Of a stretch of 5,527 bases of DNA, positions 1 through 5,527 are shown piece by piece. The stretch is from positions 1 to 5,527 of the forward strand of contig JASHRR010001509.1 in assembly GCA_030037185.1 (NCBI GenBank), written 5' to 3'. Position 1 is the first letter of the stretch, and every line of letters begins with the position of its first letter. Made by a program: the position numbers and the translations under genes. This DNA is from Xanthobacteraceae bacterium (GTDB taxonomy: Bacteria; Pseudomonadota; Alphaproteobacteria; Rhizobiales; Xanthobacteraceae). The notes beneath the pieces are model-generated. The model was not told where the DNA came from. It ran no database searches and was given only the letters and a program-made list of their open reading frames with translations.

Positions 1-567
1 CGGCGCTTCGCCGGACCGCGGTGGACGCCGCCACGGGTGGAGGTCATCGGACCGCCGATCATGGGGCGAGCGGCGGTGCAAGACGTGCTGTCCTGCGAAC
101 TCTCGCGCGGCGAGGTGTCGGCGATCATCTTTCCCTCCGGGTTGCTGGAACTGCCGAGCCTCCGTCCCGGACTGCAGGATAATGCCGGCATCGTCGAAAT
201 CGCGATGCCCGTGCCCGACCCGCGCGACATCGTGAAATGCGTCGAGCACCTTATCAGTCTGGCCCTGCTCGAAGGCCGGCCGCGCGTTGACTGGGTAGCC
301 CGGAAAATGGACCTGTCCGGCCGTTCCCTGCAACGCCATCTGGGCACCCACAACACCACCTTCGAAGCGGTGATGGACTGCGTCCTGACCCGGCATGCCA
401 CGGCGCTTCTGGAGCAGCGCGCGATGCAGATCACCCAGGTCGCGGTGCAGCTCGGCTACGCCGACCCCAGCCATTTCGTCCGCGCCTTCCGACGCTGGAC
501 CGGACAGACGCCCGGCGAATTCCGCCGCAGCCTGGGCATCACGCGCAGCAGCATGGCCCCGGACTGA
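1..567 (+). CDS. AraC-family transcriptional regulator, C-terminal part (5' end cut by window)
   Basis: DNA-binding transcription regulator. The reading frame is open from base 1 and ends at TGA 565-567, giving 188 visible residues. AraC regulators with an N-terminal arabinose-binding-like domain usually run 320-350 residues, so about the first 140-160 are probably outside the window. A GTG at 37 is internal and not a credible start. Visible residues 1 to about 70 look like the end of the N-terminal sensing domain (early W-T-P-P pattern). Residues about 75-185 form the double helix-turn-helix domain: the first HTH is around VDWVARKMDLSGRSLQRHL (96-114), and the second contains ITQVAVQLGYADPSHFVRAF, followed by the family signature RRWTGQTPGEFRRS. 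The effector and targets cannot be told from the sequence. It points toward the efflux operon that begins 909 bases downstream and might control it, but the intervening decayed element makes this uncertain. Family assignment is firm. Confidence 0.93.
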   Translation, partial: RRFAGPRWTPPRVEVIGPPIMGRAAVQDVLSCELSRGEVSAIIFPSGLLELPSLRPGLQDNAGIVEIAMPVPDPRDIVKCVEHLISLALLEGRPRVDWVARKMDLSGRSLQRHLGTHNTTFEAVMDCVLTRHATALLEQRAMQITQVAVQLGYADPSHFVRAFRRWTGQTPGEFRRSLGITRSSMAPD

Positions 568-801
568 GGCGGGGGTTATGAAGAAGTTCTGATCACCCGC
601 CACGCCTGCCTACGCATCCAGATCAGCAAACTCTTTAGACTTCTGGAGACCACCATCGGTAAGCCGCGGCGACGCACGATCACGGTGGAGTCGAGATGTG
701 GCGCGATCTGTAGGTCGGACATATCTGTTTGCGCCCCTTTCGTCTGGCGGTGCCTTATATTAGGGGTTCAACCATGACTCTGTTTCCACATCCCGCTCAT
801 C
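568..801. other. Intergenic stretch between the regulator and the intron remnant
   Basis: No recognisable gene. On the minus strand the part nearest domain V (about 770-801) is where intron domain VI and the 3' splice site should lie; a GGAAAC stretch and short ATGA/TCAT complementarity are visible, but I cannot fix the intron end. A 48-codon minus-strand frame (722 to 576, ATG to TAA) is preceded by AGGGG about 11 bases upstream; its product resembles nothing I know. A GC-rich imperfect inverted repeat just after the regulator stop (roughly 568-602) has a short stem, a long loop and no T tract, so I do not call it a terminator. Confidence 0.5.
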
Positions 802-835
802 GAAACCGACGTGCCGATCTCCAGCAATCCGGCTC
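802..835 (-). ncRNA. Group II intron domain V-like hairpin, degenerate
   Basis: The minus strand from 835 to 802 is 34 bases long, the canonical domain V length. It begins GAGCCGGA, has a GAGA in the loop position (820-817), and carries GGCACG followed by TCGGTTTC on the 3' side. A typical domain V has GAGCCGGA pairing with TCCGGTTC around a GNRA tetraloop, with a two-base bulge in the 3' strand near GCACG. Here the 3' strand reads as if one C were lost, and the 5' inner stem has an extra T, so both helices are imperfect. Domain V forms the catalytic metal-binding centre of the intron; this copy is probably inactive. Its position 10 bases after the maturase stop supports the identification. 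Confidence 0.68.
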
Positions 836-845
836 TCCGATTTGA

Positions 846-1200
846 TCATCGCATGTCATCCGGCATTGCGTCCGACGCCAGCGCATCATACGGTAGACGT
901 CCGAGGTGCACGCGTCGGAGGCACCGCACGCCGTAGGTGCCGAAGATTTCCGCAACCGAAAACCGACCTGCACCGCGCGTGCGCACCTGGTGTCGACGGC
1001 GGAGGAAGTGGCGCACCGATGCGTAGACGTGATTATCGACGGCTCGGTAGGCCATCCGGCGTGTTCCGTGGCTCGAGTAGGCGGACCACCCCCCGCAGCA
1101 TTGCGCCGAGCCGCTCACAGACCTTGGGCCACGGATCATGGTCGCCCCGAGAAGGTGGCTTCAGGTCCACCTTGGCTTTGCATTCCCTCGGGGTCTCTTG
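846..1200 (-). pseudogene. Group II intron reverse transcriptase/maturase, C-terminal fragment, frameshifted
   Basis: Fragment of the multifunctional intron-encoded protein that would reverse-transcribe the intron and help it splice. From 1200 one minus frame reads ECKAKV, then DPWPKVCERLGAMLRG, resembling the family pattern K-x-K-V ... DPWPEVRDRLN-x-x-LRGW of maturase domain X. At the C6 run 1089-1094 the frame breaks; removing one base joins MLRG directly to WSAYSSHGTRRMAYRAVDNH, continuing the family pattern GW-x-x-Y-x-x-x-GT-x-x-x-AYRAVDNHV. The second frame goes on through VRHFLRRRHQVRTRGAGRFS and FGTYGVRCLRRVHLG to a TGA at 848-846, as in intact proteins where the maturase/DNA-binding tail ends shortly before domain V. 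Only about 118 residues survive of a protein usually 400-600 long. The RT palm motifs are missing. The similarity is recognised from memory of the family, not from a search, but the ordered motifs make it strong. Confidence 0.8.
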
Positions 1201-1476
1201 GAGGCCGTTGTTTTTTGGCCACGGCCTACGCGCTGGTGTCGTATTGGCCCAGGCGACGACGGAAGACTTGAGACCGCTAGCGCGCGCTTGAGCACCGCGA
1301 TTGCGGACTCAGAGGTCGTCCAGGACGACGCACGGCGCTTTCAGTCGCACGAAACGTTGGGCCTAGCTCGCGCTGGGGGATATCAGTAGGATGCAAGTTC
1401 TTCAACACGAGCCTCCGCGACCCTCCACCGGTTTGGCGACGACGCCCCCGACGTCCAATGAGAGGTGCAAGCACGC
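1201..1476. other. Non-coding stretch upstream of the efflux operon
   Basis: No convincing gene on either strand. The minus strand next to the intron remnant may be further decayed intron or RT sequence, but it is interrupted by stops and I find no RT motif in it. The efflux operon promoter should lie here or further left. The only candidate I see is TTGGGC (1357-1362), an 18-base spacer and TATCAG (1381-1386), which matches the sigma-70 consensus too weakly to call. No clear operator palindrome was found. Confidence 0.45.
1460..1465 (+). promoter_or_regulatory. Ribosome binding site of the RND permease
   Basis: GAGAGG lies 11 bases before the ATG at 1477, a slightly long but usable spacing. 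It overlaps the in-frame GTG at 1465, which has no Shine-Dalgarno of its own at a sensible distance, so it favours ATG 1477 as the start. The resulting N-terminus, MNEIVLVALRRPYTF, fits the short cytoplasmic helix that precedes TM1 in RND pumps. Confidence 0.55.
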
Positions 1477-4400
1477 ATGAATGAGATCGTTCTTGTCGCC
1501 TTGCGGCGGCCTTATACATTCGTCGTCCTTGCTATTCTCATCTTGCTGTTCGGCACGAGCGCGGTGCTCAGGACGCCAACCGATATCTTTCCGCCTATCA
1601 AAATTCCGGTGGTTGCCGCGATATGGACCTATACGGGGCTCATGCCGACCGACATGTCGGGGCGTGTCGTCTATTACTACGAGCGGAGTTTGACAACGAC
1701 GGTGTCGAATATCGAGCATATTGAGAGCCAATCCTATTATGGCAGCGGGGTCGTGAAGATCTTCTTCCAACCTGGGACCGATGTGGCGGCGGCCCAGGCT
1801 CAGGTTGCAGCCTCGTCTCAGACCGTGCTGAAACAGCTTCCCGCTGGCATCACGCCGCCGAACATCCTGGTTTTCGATGCCTCGTCGGTTCCGGTCCTCG
1901 ACCTGCAGATCGCCGCCAATAACATGACACCGGCGGAAGTCTACGATCTCGCCTCGAACATCATTCGGCCGGCTCTTGTTTCGGTGCCAGGCGTGGCCAT
2001 TCCAGCCCCTTACGGTGGCGTCCAGGAAGATGTCGAGGTAGATCTCGACCAATCGAAGCTGTTAGCGCATGGGTTGAGCGCGATCGATGTGGGCCATGCC
2101 TTGGCCGAGCAGAATATCGTCCTTCCCGCCGGCGATCAGAAGATCGGCGCGATTGACTACATGGTTGCGACTAACGCCACCCCCGTGCAGATCGAGACGT
2201 TCAACAACATCCCCATCAAACAGGTAGGTAACGCCACCGTCTATCTACGGGATGTCGCTTATGTACACGAGGGCGGACCGCCGCAGCAGAACGTCGTCGT
2301 GGTCAAAGGCCAGCAATCGGTTCTTCTGCAGATCCTGAAGTCAGGCGATGCCTCGACGCTGGAGGTCGTAGGCGGAGTGAAAGCGAAGATTGCGGCGTTG
2401 AAGAAGACTCTGCCAGAGGGGGTTACCATCACCGCGATCAACGATGCATCGGGCTTCGTCAAGAGCTCGATCTTCGACGTCGTTCGGGAAATGATTGCGG
2501 CCGCGATCCTGGCGGGGCTAGCGGTGCTGGTCTTCGTCGGCAGCTGGCGCTCTACGTTGATCGTGGCCGCCTCGATACCACTGTCGATTCTCAGTTCTAT
2601 TATCGCACTTGCCTGGATCGGCCAGACTATAAACGTGATGACACTCGGGGGCCTGGCGCTCGCGGTCGGCATCCTAGTCGACGACGCCACCGTGATGATC
2701 GAGAACATCAACCGACACCTTGAAGACGCCGAACACGGCGGGCCGATCGACCTCGCAAAGGCCATCATCGATGCCGCTAACCAGATTGTGGTGCCAACCT
2801 TCGTGTCGACCTTGTGCATCTGTATCGTCTGGCTGCCGCTGCTCCAGCTTGGCGGCGTGGCGGGTTATCTCTTCCTGCCGCTTGCTGAAGCTGTGATCTT
2901 CGCGATGGTTGCCTCCTTCATCCTCTCGCGCACGCTCACCCCCACAATGGCGAATTGGCTGCTACGCGCGCAGGTCGAGGCTCACAGCCAACCGGAGGCG
3001 GCCCGACGGCGGGGTAGGATCGCACGTCTGCAGCAACGTTTCGAGGCTGGCTTCGAGCGTTTCCGCGCTGGATATCGCGACGCCCTGAGCGGGCTGGCCA
3101 GGCGACGCAACAGCTTCGTCGCCGGCTATCTGGCCGTCTCCTTTCTCTCGCTGGTTCTGGTGATTTTCGTGGGGCAGGATTTCTTTCCAGGCATCAAGTC
3201 GGGCGAGATCGATCTGCACCTCCGCTTCCCCACCGGGACTCGGATCGAGGAATCCGCCAGGCTTTCGGTGCTCGTCGACGGACAGATCCGCGCTCTTCTG
3301 CCGGGTCGCGTCACTGGAACGGTGTCGAACTGCGGTCTGCCGATTAGCGGCATCAATCAAGCCTATAGCGCTAGCGGTACGGCAGGCTCGCAGGATTGCG
3401 ACATCACCATCTCGCTCGACAGCGACACCTCGCCGGTCGATCAATATCGACAGACGCTGCGCAGCGGCCTGAACGACCGCTTCCCTGGAACGCAGTTCAG
3501 TTTCCTACCGGGCGACATCACGGCAAAGATCTTAAATTTCGGCCTGCCGTCGCCAATCGACGTGCAGGTGAGCGGTCGCGACCTCGATGACAACTACGCC
3601 TACGGCACGAAGCTCGCGGCGAGAATCAGCAAGATTGCGGGCGCTTCAGATGTCCGGATCCAGCAAATCTTCGGTCAACCGACGCTGCGGCTGAACTCCC
3701 GACGGACCTTCGCGCTCGGGACGGGCCTCACCGAGCAAAACATCGCCGACACTGCCTTGGCGACTCTTTCGGGAAGCGGGCAGACCGCTCCGACCTATTG
3801 GCTCGACGTGAAGAGCGGTGTCTCCCATCTCGTCAACATCCAGACGCCGCAGGATCAACTGACCCAGCTCAATGATCTCCAGAACATCCCCGTCGACCAG
3901 GGCGATGCCAATGCCGACAACGCTCGAGTCCAGGTGGTCGGCGGCCTCTCCTCGATAAGCAACACGGGAACCCCCGGCGTCGTGTCGCACTACGACATCC
4001 TGCCGGTGATCGATGTGTTCGCGAATGTCGAGGGCCGCGACCTCGGTGCGGTCAGCCGCCAGGTACAGAGGGCCATCGACGACACGACATCCGAACTGCC
4101 GAAAGGCGCAGTCGCGGTTCTCAAGGGCCAGTCGAGCACAATGACCGCCGCCTACCAGGCGCTGCTGATCGGGCTGGTACTCTCGATTGTGCTGATCTAC
4201 CTCGTGATCGTCGTGAACTTTCAATCCTGGCTGGATCCCTTTATTGTTGTCACCGCCTTGCCCGCCGCGCTGGCGGGTGTCGTCTGGTCTCTGTTTCTCA
4301 CTGGAACGACATTGTCGGTTCCTGCCCTGACAGGCGCAATCATGTGCATGGGGACGGCGACCGCGAACACGATCCTGGTAATCGATTTTGCTCGCGTGAA

Positions 4401-4653
4401 ACTTGCGGAACATGGTAACGCTGTTGCGGCCGCCATCGAGGCCGGCTATGCGCGTATCCGCCCCGTACTAATGACGGCACTCGCCATGATCGTCGGCATG
4501 GTGCCGATGTCGCTCAGCAATACACAGAACGCACCTCTCGGACGCGCCGTGATCGGCGGCTTGCTGGTCGCCACGGTCACGACCCTGATCTTCGTGCCTT
4601 GCATCTTCGCCATCCTTCATCGCTCCCGCCCGCAGACGGAACCACTGGCATGA
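1477..4653 (+). CDS. RND efflux pump permease subunit (AcrB/HAE-like, inner membrane)
   Basis: Proton-driven inner-membrane transporter that takes substrates from the periplasm or membrane and passes them to an adaptor and outer-membrane channel. The 1058 residues match the family's usual 1020-1070, and the layout is complete: TM1 about 12-32; porter loop 1 about 33-335; TM2-TM6 about 339-490; a basic cytoplasmic linker about 495-540; TM7 about 546-565; porter loop 2 about 566-890; TM8-TM12 about 895-1048. The TM4 motif GILVDDATVMIEN supplies D402 and D403, equivalent to AcrB D407/D408, and R995 in RPVLMT fits AcrB R971. At the AcrB K940 position this protein has A963 (context GTATANTILVIDFAR), so the canonical relay lysine is missing; I recall this from a subset of RND pumps. 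C619 and C641 are the only cysteines in the two periplasmic loops. Start: ATG 1477, with GAGAGG upstream. The stop overlaps the adaptor start by 4 bases. Substrate is unknown: the overall motifs favour the hydrophobe/amphiphile exporter branch over a heavy-metal pump, but this is not proven. Confidence 0.95.
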   Translation: MNEIVLVALRRPYTFVVLAILILLFGTSAVLRTPTDIFPPIKIPVVAAIWTYTGLMPTDMSGRVVYYYERSLTTTVSNIEHIESQSYYGSGVVKIFFQPGTDVAAAQAQVAASSQTVLKQLPAGITPPNILVFDASSVPVLDLQIAANNMTPAEVYDLASNIIRPALVSVPGVAIPAPYGGVQEDVEVDLDQSKLLAHGLSAIDVGHALAEQNIVLPAGDQKIGAIDYMVATNATPVQIETFNNIPIKQVGNATVYLRDVAYVHEGGPPQQNVVVVKGQQSVLLQILKSGDASTLEVVGGVKAKIAALKKTLPEGVTITAINDASGFVKSSIFDVVREMIAAAILAGLAVLVFVGSWRSTLIVAASIPLSILSSIIALAWIGQTINVMTLGGLALAVGILVDDATVMIENINRHLEDAEHGGPIDLAKAIIDAANQIVVPTFVSTLCICIVWLPLLQLGGVAGYLFLPLAEAVIFAMVASFILSRTLTPTMANWLLRAQVEAHSQPEAARRRGRIARLQQRFEAGFERFRAGYRDALSGLARRRNSFVAGYLAVSFLSLVLVIFVGQDFFPGIKSGEIDLHLRFPTGTRIEESARLSVLVDGQIRALLPGRVTGTVSNCGLPISGINQAYSASGTAGSQDCDITISLDSDTSPVDQYRQTLRSGLNDRFPGTQFSFLPGDITAKILNFGLPSPIDVQVSGRDLDDNYAYGTKLAARISKIAGASDVRIQQIFGQPTLRLNSRRTFALGTGLTEQNIADTALATLSGSGQTAPTYWLDVKSGVSHLVNIQTPQDQLTQLNDLQNIPVDQGDANADNARVQVVGGLSSISNTGTPGVVSHYDILPVIDVFANVEGRDLGAVSRQVQRAIDDTTSELPKGAVAVLKGQSSTMTAAYQALLIGLVLSIVLIYLVIVVNFQSWLDPFIVVTALPAALAGVVWSLFLTGTTLSVPALTGAIMCMGTATANTILVIDFARVKLAEHGNAVAAAIEAGYARIRPVLMTALAMIVGMVPMSLSNTQNAPLGRAVIGGLLVATVTTLIFVPCIFAILHRSRPQTEPLA

Positions 4654-5527
4654 CTGAGAAACTCCGGCCTCACTACGGTGGCACCTCGGCCACCATTTTG
4701 GTATTGGTGATTCTCGTGGCCCTGGCGGCCTACGGTATCTGGTCGCGTCAAGCGGCTGTCGACGATCTGCAGAAACTTGCCGATGACGCATCGTTACCAC
4801 GCGCGCAGGTTATCTCGCCCCAAAAGGGGCCATCGGAACAATCTCTCACGTTGCCCGGCGAAGTCGCGGCGTGGAACGAAGCGCAGATATATGGGCAGGT
4901 CAGCGGCTATGTTTCGCAATGGTACAAGGACTACGGCGCGAAGGTGAAAGCTGGTGATCTTCTTGCTACTATCGAGGCTCCAGGACTCGACGCCCAATAC
5001 GAGGCCAGCAAGGCGAGCTTGGCGGTCGCGCAGGCGAAGTATAACCTGGCTCGACTAACCGCCGAGCGGTTCTCTGCACTGACCAGTAGCGCCGCCGTGA
5101 CACAGCAAGATATCGACGACAAGAACGCCGCCGCCGAAGAGCAGAAGGCAGAAGCCGCGGCCGCCCAGCAGAATGTCGAGCACTACCAGGCGATGATCGC
5201 TTTCAAGCGTCTCGTTGCTCCCTTCGACGGGGTGGTCACGGCGCGACGGGTCAATGTCGGCGATTTCATCAACGCGACGGGAGCGGACACCAGCAGCCGG
5301 AGCTCCGCTCGCGCCCCGTTCAGCGTCGCCGACGTCAGCAAGCTTCGCGTCTTCGTGTCTGTGCCGCAGAATTTCGGCTACATCATACATTCGTCCCTGA
5401 AGGCCGATCTCCATCTCCTGGACGACCCCGCCAAGGTGATTCCCACGAAATTCCTCACAACCGCAGGGGCGGTGAACCGGTCGACCCGGACAATCGTGAC
5501 CGAATTCGAGCTCGATGGTTCGCAAAG
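4650..5527 (+). CDS. RND efflux periplasmic adaptor subunit (membrane fusion protein), 3' end cut by window
   Basis: Periplasmic linker that joins the permease to an outer-membrane channel. It starts at ATG 4650, overlapping the permease stop as ATGA, which implies translational coupling; a weak GACGGA (4635-4640) lies 9 bases upstream. The frame stays open to the window end (292 codons visible; family members are usually 370-420). Residues 14-31 form one hydrophobic segment without a lipobox cysteine, so it is probably an uncleaved inner-membrane anchor. The first lipoyl half spans about 78-110 (GQVSGYVSQWYKDYGAKVKAG, DLLATIEAPGLDAQ). An Ala/Gln/Glu-rich alpha-helical hairpin follows at about 113-182, then the second lipoyl half around 186-208 (FKRLVAPFDGVVTARRVNVGD) and the start of the beta-barrel with APFSVADVSKLRVFVSVPQ (222-240). 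The rest of the beta-barrel and the membrane-proximal domain lie beyond the edge. The permease-then-adaptor order is the reverse of acrAB. Family assignment is firm; substrate unknown. Confidence 0.93.
   Translation, partial: MTEKLRPHYGGTSATILVLVILVALAAYGIWSRQAAVDDLQKLADDASLPRAQVISPQKGPSEQSLTLPGEVAAWNEAQIYGQVSGYVSQWYKDYGAKVKAGDLLATIEAPGLDAQYEASKASLAVAQAKYNLARLTAERFSALTSSAAVTQQDIDDKNAAAEEQKAEAAAAQQNVEHYQAMIAFKRLVAPFDGVVTARRVNVGDFINATGADTSSRSSARAPFSVADVSKLRVFVSVPQNFGYIIHSSLKADLHLLDDPAKVIPTKFLTTAGAVNRSTRTIVTEFELDGSQ

Larger units (their letters stand above)
802..1200 (-). mobile_element. Group II intron, degenerate 3' remnant
   Basis: Read on the minus strand, this segment has the order expected at the 3' end of a bacterial group II intron: the C-terminus of the intron-encoded reverse transcriptase/maturase (1200 down to 846), its stop codon, a 10-base gap, then a domain V-like hairpin (835 down to 802). 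Both parts are damaged: the protein is frameshifted and the hairpin has lost pairing. The RT catalytic core (including the YADD motif) and intron RNA domains I-III, which would lie at higher coordinates, are not recognisable, and the efflux operon starts at 1477. The element is therefore a truncated fossil and cannot be mobile by itself. The outer limits are approximate: 802 marks the end of domain V, with the true 3' splice site probably somewhat lower, and 1200 is where protein similarity fades. The intron class was not determined. Confidence 0.75.

Noticed and set aside
568..602. GC-rich imperfect inverted repeat after the regulator as a terminator
   Set aside because: Short stem with a mismatch, loop of about 20 bases and no T run.
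842..1291. 149-codon and 121-codon plus-strand frames over the intron remnant
   Set aside because: They are antisense to the maturase fragment, Arg/Pro-rich, and lack recognisable motifs; the minus strand explains the sequence better.
1357..1386. TTGGGC-N18-TATCAG as the promoter of the efflux operon
   Set aside because: Too few consensus matches for a GC-rich genome; likely to occur by chance.
1201..1400. Possible second transposase fragment on the minus strand (RLKAPCVVLDD-like stretch)
   Set aside because: Superficial resemblance only: the frame is broken by stops on both sides and no DDE or HTH motif follows.
1465..1467. GTG as an alternative permease start, adding four residues
   Set aside because: It overlaps the GAGAGG that serves ATG 1477, and the family N-terminus begins at or near that methionine.
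1277..1519. 80-codon minus-strand frame overlapping the permease start
   Set aside because: Overlaps the start of a firm gene and its product has no recognisable features.
3646..4413. 255-codon minus-strand frame inside the permease gene (also others at 1402-2052, 2259-2819 and 2962-3444)
   Set aside because: Long antisense frames are expected opposite GC-rich genes; the products have His/Asp/Arg-rich shadow composition and no domain pattern.
5055..5525. 156-codon minus-strand frame at the right edge
   Set aside because: Antisense to the well-supported adaptor gene; no recognisable motif.

Overview
The window looks like part of a GC-rich proteobacterial chromosome or large replicon, most likely alphaproteobacterial. 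I infer this from the GC-rich coding style and from the resemblance of the RND permease and adaptor to alphaproteobacterial efflux proteins as I remember them; no search was run, so the taxonomy is tentative. All intact genes lie on the + strand.

Layout: (1) 1-567 is the C-terminal 188 codons of an AraC-family transcription regulator, cut by the window start. (2) 568-1476 is a 909-base stretch with no intact gene. Its middle, about 802-1200, is the decayed 3' end of a group II intron on the minus strand. It holds the maturase C-terminus of the intron reverse transcriptase, split by a one-base frameshift, followed 10 bases later by a damaged domain V RNA hairpin. The 5' part of the intron and the catalytic RT core are absent or unrecognisable. 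The flanks (568-801 and 1201-1476) hold little I can name. (3) 1477-4653 is a complete 1058-residue RND efflux permease (inner-membrane pump). (4) 4650 to the window end is its periplasmic adaptor (membrane fusion protein), overlapping the permease stop by 4 bases (ATGA) and cut at the right edge after 292 codons.

How they fit together: the permease and adaptor are almost certainly one translationally coupled operon for a proton-driven tripartite exporter. An outer-membrane channel is not visible; it may lie beyond 5527 or elsewhere in the genome. The AraC-type gene points toward the pump operon and could be an old or present regulator, but intron debris and 909 bases separate them, so the link is conjecture.

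The points most worth a second look are the decayed group II intron, the lack of the usual TM10 lysine in the pump's proton relay, and a lone pair of periplasmic cysteines in the permease. I see no evidence of a wholly new system in this window.
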